Under the pieces are notes generated by a model. That model searched no databases, had not been told where the DNA came from, and was given only the letters and a program-made list of their open reading frames with translations. A stretch of 34,612 bases of DNA. Source: an uncultured Prevotella sp. GTDB lineage: Bacteria; Bacteroidota; Bacteroidia; Bacteroidales; Bacteroidaceae. The position numbers were made by a program, and so were the translations under genes. This document shows positions 23,902-32,540 of this stretch, piece by piece; position 1 is the first letter of the stretch, and the number at the start of each line of letters is the position of its first letter. The DNA lies in assembly GCA_937922435.1 (NCBI GenBank), contig CAKZVT010000034.1, forward strand, positions 1-34,612. The letters run 5' to 3'.

Positions 23902-23909
23902 TACTTTTG
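23902..23909 (+). promoter_or_regulatory. -7 element four bases before the regulator ATG
   Basis: TACTTTTG ends four bases before the ATG at 23914. If used in the normal way transcription would begin at or next to the A of the ATG, giving a leaderless mRNA. No good -33 is seen. Confidence 0.5.
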
Positions 23910-23913
23910 CATT

Positions 23914-25653
23914 ATGAAACGACTATTGCTGTTTGCCTTTGCGTTGCTGCTCGTCATGGTTTCGTGCGACAGGTATGCCAAGTACGAGCCCATGTTTTAC
24001 CCCATCGACAGCGTTTCCCGTGCACATCCAGACAGCGCCCTGCGCCTGCTTGAGGCGTTGAGGCCGCGCATCAAGTCAGCTCCCGAGCGCGTGAGGGTGT
24101 ATTACGATATGATGAAAACCAGGTATATGCTCGGCTCCGGGGCACGTTTCACGTCGGACAGCGTAATCCGTGCCGTGGCCGGTTATTACGACCGGCACGG
24201 CGACGACAACCACCGGATGTTTTCCAAGCTGCTGCTTGGGTGCGTGAACAGCAGCATGGGCGACAACACAGAGGCCATGCTCAACCTCGAGGCGGCGGCA
24301 GCCAGTGCCGACACAACGTCGGACGACTGCATGTACGCTGTGCTCGGCCAGGTGTACGCACACCTTTCGCAGGTATATCTCGACGAATACATGCCGCGGA
24401 ACGTCATCCGCGCCTCGCAACTTTGTTACCGTTACTCCATGAAAGCGGGCGATACGCTCACGGCGTTGAGCGGTCTCGACCATATATCAAACGCCTACAT
24501 CTTCATGGGGCTGCCAGACTCTGCCGTTGCCATAACCCTCCGTTCGTCGCGCCTTTTCCGCGAGAGCGGCTATGTGGAGGCGTCGGCCATATCGCAGGCG
24601 AAGCTCATCGAAATCTACCTTAACCGTGGCGACATGGACAATGCGGCGCGCTGCATGGCCGTGTTCGACCGCGACTCGCGCGTAATCAATGCCGACGGCG
24701 ACGCCGAACCAGCCTACCAGGGCATTTATTACGTCAAGGCCATTTACAATGTTTGCGCCAACCGGCTCGACTCCGCCGCCTATTGGCTTGGCAAGATACG
24801 GCAAATAGACAATCCGTCGCTCAACATACGCGAGGCCGAGGCTTACGCCGCGTGGCAGATGTACGAGAAAATGGGCGCCAAGGATTCCGCCCTGAAATAC
24901 GCAAACATCAGCAGTGAGCGGTCTGACAGCCTTACAAAGGAGCTTATGAAGAACACATGCTCGGTGGTGCAGGCGCAGTATGAGCGCACAAGTCTTGGCA
25001 GGCAGGTGGCCGACAAGGCTCTCGAGGCCGAGCGCATGAAGACCACCGTACTTGCCTTGGCTCTCATTCTGCTTACCGTCTTGTCGGTTTTTACATATAT
25101 AATAAGGAAAAGGCGCGCCGATATACGCAACCGCGAATTGCGGCATAGGCAAGACATCGATACGCTGACACGTACCCAGACCGAACTGCAACAGCTGCTT
25201 ACGTTGACCGAGGAGGAGCGTGACACCCTCGTGAAGGAGAAACGTGAGGCCATTGAACGCCTGCAAAGCATGGAGACTTTGCGGCGTCACATCGACGAGG
25301 CGACCGTAGAAGAGCGTCTTGCAAACTCTGACATAGCCCGGCGTTTCAGGCAGGTGGCAGGCAATCCGCTCAGCCAACCATCCGCCGAGGAGTGGCAGGC
25401 GTTGCGTTCGATGATAAACTCCGAGGTGCCCGGTTTTTACTCTACGCTTAACAACGGGCATGTACTGCGCCCCGATGAATATGACCTTTGCATACTTCTC
25501 CGCCTGCATTTCAAGCCGTTGGAAATCAGCAACCTTACCGGCATTTCACAAAAGAGCGTGTCTGCAATACGCCGAAGGCTGTTGCAAAAGGTGCTCGGAC
25601 ACGACGGAAAGCCAGGCGAGTTTGACGACTTCATCATGGGAATAATGAAATGA
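23914..25653 (+). CDS. Trans-envelope TPR lipoprotein/HTH regulator
   Basis: A 579-residue protein. ATG 23914 opens a signal-like MKRLLLFAFALLLVMVSC with a lipobox Cys18. Residues 20-370 are helical repeats of TPR type (for instance SALRLLEALRPRIK, AYIFMGLPDSAVAITLRSSRLF, AYAAWQMYEKMGAKDSALKYA). Residues 377-397 are a membrane helix, followed by basic residues and a coiled coil (405-465). The C-terminal part (LRPDEYDLCILLRLHF, LEISNLTGISQKSVSAIRRRLLQKVLG, residues 518-561) is a helix-turn-helix of LuxR-like appearance. This layout, periplasmic sensor joined to a cytosolic DNA-binding domain, is seen in Bacteroidota one-component regulators. The outer-membrane protein downstream is a possible target. 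Signal unknown. Confidence 0.82.
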   Translation: MKRLLLFAFALLLVMVSCDRYAKYEPMFYPIDSVSRAHPDSALRLLEALRPRIKSAPERVRVYYDMMKTRYMLGSGARFTSDSVIRAVAGYYDRHGDDNHRMFSKLLLGCVNSSMGDNTEAMLNLEAAAASADTTSDDCMYAVLGQVYAHLSQVYLDEYMPRNVIRASQLCYRYSMKAGDTLTALSGLDHISNAYIFMGLPDSAVAITLRSSRLFRESGYVEASAISQAKLIEIYLNRGDMDNAARCMAVFDRDSRVINADGDAEPAYQGIYYVKAIYNVCANRLDSAAYWLGKIRQIDNPSLNIREAEAYAAWQMYEKMGAKDSALKYANISSERSDSLTKELMKNTCSVVQAQYERTSLGRQVADKALEAERMKTTVLALALILLTVLSVFTYIIRKRRADIRNRELRHRQDIDTLTRTQTELQQLLTLTEEERDTLVKEKREAIERLQSMETLRRHIDEATVEERLANSDIARRFRQVAGNPLSQPSAEEWQALRSMINSEVPGFYSTLNNGHVLRPDEYDLCILLRLHFKPLEISNLTGISQKSVSAIRRRLLQKVLGHDGKPGEFDDFIMGIMK

Positions 25654-25683
25654 TAGGCAAGTTTACAGCCAAAGACACACCTC

Positions 25684-25820
25684 TTGTAGGGACATAATTA
25701 GCTTAACGCTGACCTTCGGTTCATTATGTCCGAACGCCACGTAGGGGCGTATTTACCAAGCGTAGCCTATGAAATACGTTCTTTCAGAACGTGCGGGCAT
25801 AATGAATTATGTCCCTACAA
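25684..25820. mobile_element. MITE-like element, copy 2 (137 bp)
   Basis: Same family as 11793-11907: termini TTGTAGGGACATAAT and ATTATGTCCCTACAA, inner ACGTTCTTTCAGAACGT. The left arm is split by a 22-bp insertion at about 25699-25720. It lies between the regulator and outer-membrane protein genes. Confidence 0.82.
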
Positions 25821-25910
25821 GGGATGGCTGGAATGCCCGTAAACAGGGCATTGTAGAATATTGTAGAAAATGGCGGACGCTTTTATGCACGGCGTTTTAC
25901 CGCGTTTTGA

Positions 25911-25918
25911 TACCTTTG
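25911..25918 (+). promoter_or_regulatory. Putative -7 element before the outer-membrane protein gene
   Basis: TACCTTTG matches TAnnTTTG and lies 27 bp before the ATG at 25946; no clear -33 at the standard distance, consistent with a promoter needing an activator. Confidence 0.45.
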
Positions 25919-25945
25919 TCGGCGTAAATCAAAATCCATACGACG

Positions 25946-28030
25946 ATGAAGAAAATACTCTTTTTATTCCTCTTGTCAGCCGTCTGCTTGTCGGTGGCGG
26001 CGCAGACTGCGGCCGACGACTCGCTAAGACTTGACAGTTTGGTGCGCACGTTGCCCGAAGTGATGGTCAGCGGAGAGCGTCCCGTGGTGAAAGTAAGGGG
26101 CGCGGCGTTAGTGTACGACGTCAACCGTCTGCCCGGAAACGCGACAACTGATAACGCATACGACGCACTCAAGGCCCTGCCAGGTGTGGTAGAGACCGGC
26201 GGAAGCCTGACTATTGGCGGCCGGGAGGTGACCGTCATTATGGATGGACAGGTGACAAACATCAGCCAGGAGCAGCTGATGCAGTTGCTGAAGAGCGTGC
26301 CCAAGGAGCGGATGGGCGACGTGGAGGTGATGTATAACGCGCCGGCGAAATACCAAGTAAAGGGCGCTTGTATCAACATCAACTTCAAACACGAGACCTC
26401 CGAGCGGCAGATGCTCACGGGAGAGGTGCTCGGCTTTTACGACCAAAGCCGCCACGCGGCCTTCCAGGAGCGTGCAAGCGTAGTGTATTCGGGCAAGAAG
26501 TTCAGCGCAGACCTTATGTATTCGCACGACCACGGAGACAATTTCAACGAGCGTGAAGTCGCCACCCATCATGCCCTTGACGACGGAACGCAGCACGACA
26601 TACAGTCGTTCGAGCGCACGCTCGCCACCGGGCACAGCCACAAGCTGCGCTTTTCGGCCGGTTACGACTTCTCCGACAAGCACCGTTTAAGCCTAAGTTA
26701 CTACGGCAGTTATGCAAACACGGACAGCCGCCAGCGCATAAGCGGCACGATAACAGGCAAGAACGACCTTGACTCGAAGCCGTGGCTGCACGACGTTTCG
26801 CTGGATTACAAACTGCCGTTCGGCCTTAACGTCGGCGCGGAATACACCTATTACAACAGTCCGCAGACGCAAAGGCTAAGCAGTGTGCTGACCGACCGCG
26901 AATTAAACTATGTGGTTGAGAACTGCCAACGGCTTGACATCTGGCGCGTGTACGCCAAGCAGGAGCACACGTTTAATGGCGGCTGGGGGTTCAACTACGG
27001 CGCATCCTACGTCCGTAGCACCGACAACAGCCGTCAGGCTTATGATGAATCGGCAAGCGGACAAGGCGGTTTGCCCGTCAGTCAAAGCATAAAAAAGCGC
27101 GAGAATACGGTCAACCTGTATGCCGGTTTCAGCAAGAACTTCGGCAACAAGGTAATCATCGACGCCTCGCTTGCAGCAGAGTATTACAACAGCACGGCTT
27201 GGAACGAATGGAACTTTCTGCCAACACTGAACCTTACTTACCTGCCTGCGGAAGGCCATGTGCTGCAACTTGGCGTTAGCAGCACCACTGCTTACCCCGA
27301 GTATTGGGCCGTGCAGGACTTCATAACGTACAGCAACGGCGGATATGACGAAATCGTTGGCAACCCGGCATTGAAGCCGTCGCACGAGTATCAGGCCAGT
27401 CTTACATACGTGTTGAAGAACAAGTACGTTGTTACGGGCTGGTTTTCGTACACTGACGACCACTTCATGCAGACCCTTTACCAGCGCGGCGACGAGCTTA
27501 CGGAGACGTTTCGCTGGGTAAACTTCGACTTTCAGCAGCAGGCCGGGCTGATGGCTGCCGTGCCGTTGAAGCTCGGCGGATGGTACAGCGGCAACCTTAC
27601 GGCAACGGGGGTATGGATGAAGCATAAGGACTCCGACTTCTACGACATACCTTTCGACCGCTCGAAGCTGCTCGGCGTATTCTCACTTAAAAACGATTTC
27701 CACATCTCAAAAAGTCCTGAAATCACGCTCTCGCTCAACGGTCAGGTGCAGACCAAGGCCATACAGGGCAACTACGACTTGCCGGCGGCTGGCCGTGTGG
27801 ACGCGGCTGTGCAGATGAAGTTCCTCAAAGACAAGTGCGCCACGCTGAAAGTGTACTGCGCCGACATTTTTGAAACGTCGCACATTGACCCTTACATACG
27901 CTTCAAGGGGCAGGATTTCAGTATGAAGATGTCGAGCTTCCGCCATGTCGGGGTGACTTTTAGTTACGCTTTCGGCGGATATAAGGAGAAGAAACACCGT
28001 GAGGTTGACACCTCACGCTTCTATAAATGA
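25946..28030 (+). CDS. Outer-membrane beta-barrel protein of the TonB-receptor-like OMP_b-brl_3 type
   Basis: A 694-residue protein with signal peptide MKKILFLFLLSAVCLSVAAQ. A reduced plug-like region (LPEVMVSGERPVVKVRGAALVYDV, AYDALKALPGVVETGG, LTIGGREVTVIMDGQVTNIS, DVEVMYNAPAKYQVKGACININF) precedes a long barrel of Tyr- and Asp-rich strands that ends with VGVTFSYAFGGYKEKKHREV and a short tail. It lacks the usual N-terminal carboxypeptidase-like domain and a SusD partner, so it is not a typical SusC. Its position behind the trans-envelope regulator and before a GH43 gene hints at a regulated uptake or surface role, but substrate cannot be told. Confidence 0.83.
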   Translation: MKKILFLFLLSAVCLSVAAQTAADDSLRLDSLVRTLPEVMVSGERPVVKVRGAALVYDVNRLPGNATTDNAYDALKALPGVVETGGSLTIGGREVTVIMDGQVTNISQEQLMQLLKSVPKERMGDVEVMYNAPAKYQVKGACININFKHETSERQMLTGEVLGFYDQSRHAAFQERASVVYSGKKFSADLMYSHDHGDNFNEREVATHHALDDGTQHDIQSFERTLATGHSHKLRFSAGYDFSDKHRLSLSYYGSYANTDSRQRISGTITGKNDLDSKPWLHDVSLDYKLPFGLNVGAEYTYYNSPQTQRLSSVLTDRELNYVVENCQRLDIWRVYAKQEHTFNGGWGFNYGASYVRSTDNSRQAYDESASGQGGLPVSQSIKKRENTVNLYAGFSKNFGNKVIIDASLAAEYYNSTAWNEWNFLPTLNLTYLPAEGHVLQLGVSSTTAYPEYWAVQDFITYSNGGYDEIVGNPALKPSHEYQASLTYVLKNKYVVTGWFSYTDDHFMQTLYQRGDELTETFRWVNFDFQQQAGLMAAVPLKLGGWYSGNLTATGVWMKHKDSDFYDIPFDRSKLLGVFSLKNDFHISKSPEITLSLNGQVQTKAIQGNYDLPAAGRVDAAVQMKFLKDKCATLKVYCADIFETSHIDPYIRFKGQDFSMKMSSFRHVGVTFSYAFGGYKEKKHREVDTSRFYK

Positions 28031-28085
28031 GGGCGGTTTTCGCCCGTATTGTAATGTCTTGACAATCAGTACGTTACGTTCGCCC

Positions 28086-28173
28086 TTGCAAAAGGCCGTC
28101 TTTTAGCTTGCAAAAGATGGCCTTTTAGCGTCTGAAAGACGGTCTTTTGCAGGGCGAAACGTGGTCTTTTGTG
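28086..28173. repeat. 22-bp palindromic array, four units
   Basis: Four units in phase downstream of the outer-membrane protein stop: cores AAAAGGCCGTCTTTT, AAAAGATGGCCTTTT, GAAAGACGGTCTTTT and GAAACGTGGTCTTTT. A TTGACAATCAGTACGTTA flank precedes at 28059-28076. Confidence 0.9.
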
Positions 28174-28266
28174 TTTCATAAGTCTACGGTCGCGTTTCGC
28201 GTGGGTGTGTTTTTATCCTTGGGGTATTGCGATTATTGCAAATAGCTGAGACTTTGTTGCATGCTG

Positions 28267-28297
28267 TTGCATATCTCCTGCAATATCTATATCTTTG
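28267..28297 (+). promoter_or_regulatory. Promoter of the GH43 gene
   Basis: TTG (28267-28269), 20 bp, TATCTTTG (28290-28297), fitting the phylum consensus. Transcription would start near 28302, only a few bases before the ATG at 28310, so the mRNA leader would be very short. Confidence 0.65.
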
Positions 28298-28309
28298 CAT
28301 CAAAAAGGC

Positions 28310-29674
28310 ATGAAACGACTTTACCCTTTATTGTTTTTATTGCCTGCGCTTGTGATGCAGGCTCTAAAAGTAGCGGCGCAGAACCCGATAGTGCAGACAA
28401 TGTACACCGCCGACCCCGCGCCGATGGTGCATGGCGGCCGCCTGTACCTGTACACGAGCCATGACGAAGACAACTCTACGTGGTTCACGATGAACGACTG
28501 GAAGCTGTATTCCACCGAAGACATGGTGAATTGGACCGACCACGGGGCGGTGCTTTCCTACAAAACGTTCAGCTGGGCGAGGGGGGACGCGTGGGCGATG
28601 CAGTGCGTAGAGCGCGGCGGCAAGTTCTATGCTTACGTCCCCGTGACGCTGAAGACCGGCGGTGGAGCCATCGGCGTGGCCGTGGCCGACTCGCCTTACG
28701 GCCCGTTCTACGACCCTTTGGGCAAGCCGCTGGTGTCGAGCGGCAAGGGCGACATCGACCCTACGGTGATGATTGACGGCGACGGACAGGCTTACCTGTA
28801 CTGGGGCAACCCATTCTGTTACTACGTAAAGCTGAACGAAGACATGCTCTCTTATTCGGGAGACATCGTCAGAGTGCCCATGACCGAGGACGCATTCGGC
28901 CGCCGCGAGGGCAATGTGGCCGAACGGCCTACGCTCTACGAGGAAGGGCCTTGGCTCTACAAGCATAATGACTGGTACTATCTGCTGTGGGCTGGAGGCC
29001 CCATTTCCGAGCATCTTGGCTACTCCATGAGCAAGAGCGTGACGGGACCCTGGCGTTACGCCGGCACGCTGATGCCCACCGAGGGGCGCAGCTTCACCAA
29101 CCATCCCGGCATAGTAGACTACAAGGGCGGCACTTACCTGTTCTACCATAACGGCGCATTGCCCGGCGGTTCGGGCTTCACGCGCTCGGTATGCGTTGAG
29201 AAAGTGACGTTCAACGAGGACGGGACAATCCGCCCGATAACGATGACCAGGGGAATAAAGGACGGTCTGGCTACGCTGAACCCGTACCGCAAGACCGAGG
29301 CGGAGACGATGGCTTTCTCCGAGGGAATGAAGGCGCGGCAGAACAAGGAGGTAGGAGTGTTCGTCAATGCGATGAGCGACGGAGCTTACATCAAGGTCAA
29401 GGGCGTTGACTTCCGCAAGGAAGGCGCGTCGCGTATGACCGCCCGTGTGGGCACAACTCACAACGGAGGGGTAACTATGGAGGTGCGTCTGGACGGACGG
29501 CAAGGCCGTCTGCTGGCTACAATCAATGTCCCCATGACCGGCGGCGACGACCGCTGGGCGCTTGTGTCGGCCGATGTAGCCAGGGTAACGGGCGTTCACG
29601 ACCTGTATTTTGTATGCCGTGGTGACAAGCCGGGACGCCTGATGTACTTCGACTACTGGATGTTCCATAAGTAA
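28310..29674 (+). CDS. Glycoside hydrolase family 43 enzyme
   Basis: A 454-residue exported glycosidase; ATG 28310 gives the signal MKRLYPLLFLLPALVMQALKVAAQ, while a TTG at 28295 lies inside the promoter. The five-bladed propeller carries the GH43 triad: base D35 (YTADPAPMV), pKa-modulator D150 (KGDIDPTVMIDGDG) and acid E212 (LYEEGPWLYKHNDWYYL). The C-terminal 130 residues look like a beta-sandwich carbohydrate-binding (CBM6-like) module (GAYIKVKGVDF, MEVRLDGRQGRLLATINV, GVHDLYFVCRG). GH43 enzymes cut alpha-L-arabinofuranosyl or beta-D-xylosyl links in plant polymers; the exact activity is not predictable. There is no SusC/SusD pair beside it, so it is not in a standard polysaccharide locus. 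Confidence 0.92.
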   Translation: MKRLYPLLFLLPALVMQALKVAAQNPIVQTMYTADPAPMVHGGRLYLYTSHDEDNSTWFTMNDWKLYSTEDMVNWTDHGAVLSYKTFSWARGDAWAMQCVERGGKFYAYVPVTLKTGGGAIGVAVADSPYGPFYDPLGKPLVSSGKGDIDPTVMIDGDGQAYLYWGNPFCYYVKLNEDMLSYSGDIVRVPMTEDAFGRREGNVAERPTLYEEGPWLYKHNDWYYLLWAGGPISEHLGYSMSKSVTGPWRYAGTLMPTEGRSFTNHPGIVDYKGGTYLFYHNGALPGGSGFTRSVCVEKVTFNEDGTIRPITMTRGIKDGLATLNPYRKTEAETMAFSEGMKARQNKEVGVFVNAMSDGAYIKVKGVDFRKEGASRMTARVGTTHNGGVTMEVRLDGRQGRLLATINVPMTGGDDRWALVSADVARVTGVHDLYFVCRGDKPGRLMYFDYWMFHK

Positions 29675-29713
29675 ACAATATGCCGGATGCAGGCTCGCAG
29701 CCTGCCTGCCGTT

Positions 29714-29801
29714 TTGCAATATGCGGCCTTTCGCATTGCGAAAGGCCGCATATTGCGTTGTAAAAGGCCGTCTTTTAGCGCCTAAAAGACGGCCTTTTGG
29801 C
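29714..29801. repeat. 22-bp palindromic array, four units
   Basis: Four units in phase after GH43: units 1-2 pair as GCAATATGCGGCCTTTCGC with its complement, and units 3-4 as AAAAGGCCGTCTTTTAG with CTAAAAGACGGCCTTTT. Within each pair the changes in one unit are matched by changes in the other. A TTGAATATCAATGTGTTG flank follows at 29808-29825. Confidence 0.9.
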
Positions 29802-29897
29802 ACCCCGTTGAATATCAATGTGTTGCAAGGATGCCAGGTGACGGTCTGTTTCTCGCCATGATTTGCTTAATATTTGCATGTGGTATGCGGCGTGACT

Positions 29898-29964
29898 GAA
29901 AAGAAAATAAAAGTTTGTTTAACACGCTTTTATTTTGCTTTTCACTCGATTTGCACTATCTTTG
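29898..29964 (+). promoter_or_regulatory. Duplicated promoter/palindrome, copy 1 (upstream of glyS)
   Basis: A palindrome with arms AAAATAAAAG and CTTTTATTTT overlaps the -33 TTTG (29934-29937); after 19 bp comes TATCTTTG (29957-29964). The 67-bp unit recurs 88 bp downstream with two mismatches. Confidence 0.8.
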
Positions 29965-29985
29965 GATAAGACAGGCTGCATCTCG

Positions 29986-30052
29986 GAAAAGAAAATAAAA
30001 GCTTGTTTAACATGCTTTTATTTTGCTTTTCACTCGATTTGCACTATCTTTG
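29986..30052 (+). promoter_or_regulatory. Duplicated promoter/palindrome, copy 2 (upstream of glyS)
   Basis: Same unit as 29898-29964: palindromic arms AAAATAAAAGC/GCTTTTATTTT, TTTG at 30022-30025, 19 bp, TATCTTTG at 30045-30052. Start of transcription would be near 30057, about 80 bases before the glyS ATG. Confidence 0.85.
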
Positions 30053-30057
30053 CACGC

Positions 30058-30110
30058 AAAATGATGCGGAAATGCCGCATTTTGCAACAAGCGTTGATGC
30101 GCTTGTACAT
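30058..30110 (+). other. Hairpins in the glyS leader
   Basis: GCAAAATG-ATGCGG pairs with CCGCATTTTGC (30056-30085) with a three-base bulge, and AAGCGT pairs with GCGCTT (30090-30105). There is no T run, so they are leader structures rather than a terminator. Confidence 0.45.
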
Positions 30111-30137
30111 TTATATTAAGGTAAACATATTTATTCA

Positions 30138-31679
30138 ATGGCACAGGAAGATGTTTTTAAGAAAATAGTGTCCCACTGCAAGGAGTACGGTTTCGTGTTC
30201 CCCAGCAGCGACATTTACGACGGCCTCGCAGCCGTTTACGACTACGGACAGAACGGCGTAGAGCTGAAAAACAACATCAAGGAATACTGGTGGAAGAGCA
30301 TGGTGCTGCTCCACGACAACATCGTGGGCATCGACTCGGCCATCTTCATGCACCCCACAATATGGAAGGCCAGCGGCCACGTTGACGCTTTCAACGACCC
30401 GCTCATCGACAACCGCGACTCGAAGAAGCGTTACCGCGCCGACAATCTTATAGAAGACCAGATTGCGAAGTACGAGGAGAAAATCGCGAAAGAGGTGGAG
30501 AAGGCGCGCAAGAAGTTTGGCGACGCGTTCGACGAGGCCAAGTTCCGCGAGACCAATCCCCGTGTACTCGACCACCAGCAGAAGCGCGACGCACTGCACG
30601 AGCGTTACACCAAGGCCATGCAAGGCCCTGACTTGGAAGAGCTGAAGCAGATAATCATAGACGAAGGCATCGTCGACCCCATAAGCGGAACTAAGAACTG
30701 GACCGACGTGCGCCAGTTCAACCTGATGTTCTCTACCGAGATGGGTTCTGCCGCCGACGCCACAAACAAAATCTATCTGCGCCCCGAGACGGCGCAGGGC
30801 ATCTTCGTCAACTACCTGAACGTGCAGAAGACGGGACGCATGAAAATACCATTCGGCATCGCACAAATAGGAAAGGCGTTCCGTAACGAAATCGTTGCGC
30901 GCCAGTTTATCTTCCGTATGCGCGAATTCGAGCAGATGGAGATGCAGTTCTTCGTCAAGCCCGGCACTGAAATCGAGTGGTTCCAGAAGTGGAAGGAGCT
31001 GCGCATGAAGTGGCACCAGGCACTCGGCTTCGGCGCGGAAAACTACCGTTTCCACGACCACGAGAAGCTGGCCCACTACGCAAACGCCGCTACCGACATC
31101 GAGTTCCGCATGCCGTTCGGCTTCAAGGAGGTGGAAGGCATACACAGCCGCACCGACTTCGACTTGTCGCAGCACGAGAAGTTCTCGGGCAAGTCAATCA
31201 AATATTTCGACCCGCAGACCAACGAGAGCTACACTCCTTACGACATCGAGACCTCCATCGGCGTTGACCGCATGTTCCTCTCCGTCATGTGCCACTCTTA
31301 CTGCGAGGAGCAGTTGGAGAACGGCGAGACGCGCGTTGTGCTCAAACTGCCGGCCGCCCTCGCTCCGGTAAAGCTCTGCGTGATGCCTTTGTTGAAGAAA
31401 GACGGACTGCCGGAGAAGGCCCGCGAAATAATCAACTCGCTGAAGTTCCACTTCAACTGCCAGTATGACGAAAAGGATTCAATCGGCAAGCGTTACCGCC
31501 GTCAGGACGCAATAGGCACTCCCTACTGCGTAACCGTAGACCACGACACGCTCGAAAACAACACCGTAACCCTGCGTTTCCGCGACACAATGGAGCAGGA
31601 GAGGGTCAACATAGCCGACCTTTGCGGCATCATCGAGGACAAGGTGAGCATCACGAGCCTGCTTAAAAAACTGCAATAA
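30138..31679 (+). CDS. glyS: Glycyl-tRNA synthetase (class II, alpha2 type)
   Basis: A 513-residue cytosolic enzyme that charges tRNA-Gly. It is the single-chain dimeric type (eukaryote/archaea-like, also in Bacteroidota). Landmarks are the N-terminal KIVSHCKEYGFVFPSSDIYDGLAAVYDYG, class II motif 2 region FGIAQIGKAFRNEIVARQFIFRMREFEQMEMQFFV, RPETAQGIFVNY, motif 3 region TSIGVDRMFLSVM, and an anticodon-binding domain (KLPAALAPVKLCVMPL to the end). The start MAQEDVFKKIV is at normal length. It follows two tandem promoters and the FKBP gene begins at the base after its stop, so both are one transcript. Confidence 0.96.
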   Translation: MAQEDVFKKIVSHCKEYGFVFPSSDIYDGLAAVYDYGQNGVELKNNIKEYWWKSMVLLHDNIVGIDSAIFMHPTIWKASGHVDAFNDPLIDNRDSKKRYRADNLIEDQIAKYEEKIAKEVEKARKKFGDAFDEAKFRETNPRVLDHQQKRDALHERYTKAMQGPDLEELKQIIIDEGIVDPISGTKNWTDVRQFNLMFSTEMGSAADATNKIYLRPETAQGIFVNYLNVQKTGRMKIPFGIAQIGKAFRNEIVARQFIFRMREFEQMEMQFFVKPGTEIEWFQKWKELRMKWHQALGFGAENYRFHDHEKLAHYANAATDIEFRMPFGFKEVEGIHSRTDFDLSQHEKFSGKSIKYFDPQTNESYTPYDIETSIGVDRMFLSVMCHSYCEEQLENGETRVVLKLPAALAPVKLCVMPLLKKDGLPEKAREIINSLKFHFNCQYDEKDSIGKRYRRQDAIGTPYCVTVDHDTLENNTVTLRFRDTMEQERVNIADLCGIIEDKVSITSLLKKLQ

Positions 31680-32315
31680 ATGAAGAAATACAACATCATA
31701 TTACTGCTGCTGGCGTTTATCGTGCCGCTGCTCGTAGCCTCGTGCAGCGAGGAAGACAACAGCGTTGAGGAGTTTCCCGACTGGAAAAACCGCAACGAGG
31801 CTTACTTCTCCGACGTATGGAATACGGCTAAAGAGAATGCCGACGGCTCTTGGAAACTGTTTCTTAGCTATGCACTGGAGGACACCGTGCCCACTACTGT
31901 TGACGACTACATCGCCGTGCAGGTGCTTGAGGAGGGCGCAGGGAGCGGTTGCCCCATGTTCACCGACTCTGTAAGGATTAGCTATCGTGGGCGTCTCATC
32001 CCGTCGACATCATACGTTGACGGCTACGTCTTTGACCAGACGTACAGCGGAGAGTACAATTCTGAGACGGCAAGGCCGCAAGACATGTACGTAGGAAGTT
32101 TTGTGGATGGATTCGCAACGGCGTTGCAGCATATGCACATTGGCGACCATTGGCGCGTGTATATCCCTTACATGCTTGGTTACGGTTCGTCGGGCACGAC
32201 TACAATCCCGGCTTACAGCACGCTTGTATTCGACATTGCGCTCGTGGCTTACTGCCGTGCCGACGGTTCGCTCGGGCCTACGCGTTCGGCTGAAAGCGTG
32301 TGGATAACTGAATAA
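31680..32315 (+). CDS. FKBP-type peptidyl-prolyl isomerase-like lipoprotein
   Basis: A 211-residue envelope lipoprotein; MKKYNIILLLLAFIVPLLVASC gives an SPII signal with Cys22. The C-terminal half is an FKBP fold: VQVLEEGAGSGCPMFTDSVRISYRGRLIPS, then VFDQTYSGEYNSETARPQDMYVGSFVDGFATALQHMHIGDHWRVYIPYMLGYGSS and IPAYSTLVFDIALVAY. FKBP lipoproteins help proline isomerisation of exported proteins. Some usual active-site aromatics are hard to place, so activity is not assured. The ATG directly abuts the glyS stop (TAAATG), a fixed arrangement suggesting coupled translation. A strong terminator follows 24 bp after the stop. Confidence 0.9.
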   Translation: MKKYNIILLLLAFIVPLLVASCSEEDNSVEEFPDWKNRNEAYFSDVWNTAKENADGSWKLFLSYALEDTVPTTVDDYIAVQVLEEGAGSGCPMFTDSVRISYRGRLIPSTSYVDGYVFDQTYSGEYNSETARPQDMYVGSFVDGFATALQHMHIGDHWRVYIPYMLGYGSSGTTTIPAYSTLVFDIALVAYCRADGSLGPTRSAESVWITE

Positions 32316-32338
32316 AGCATATATATAATAATGTGAAC

Positions 32339-32373
32339 GGCACGGAACTGCTTTCAAGTTCCGTGCCTTTTTT
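32339..32373 (+). terminator. Terminator after glyS-FKBP
   Basis: GGCACGGAACT (32339-32349) pairs perfectly with AGTTCCGTGCC (32357-32367) around a seven-base loop, followed by six Ts. Confidence 0.95.
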
Positions 32374-32506
32374 GTAATATCCGGCTTGCTTTTGTTGCGT
32401 TTCCGTCTGTCATGCGCATTGCAGGCGGTAAACATATGTTTGCCGCCTTGTAGTTTTGATTTAGGTCAAAAATAAGCCGATTTCATGCAAAAAACAGTCG
32501 TTTTAC

Positions 32507-32537
32507 TTTGCTGTGTGCGCAAACAGTCATATCTTTG
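32507..32537 (+). promoter_or_regulatory. Promoter of a putative non-coding RNA
   Basis: TTTG (32507-32510), exactly 19 bp, TATCTTTG (32530-32537): a full match to the Bacteroidota consensus, with no protein gene behind it. Confidence 0.82.
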
Positions 32538-32540
32538 CAT

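Noticed and set aside
28086..28173. CRISPR array
   Set aside because: The 22-bp units are contiguous, have no unique spacers, and no cas genes are nearby.
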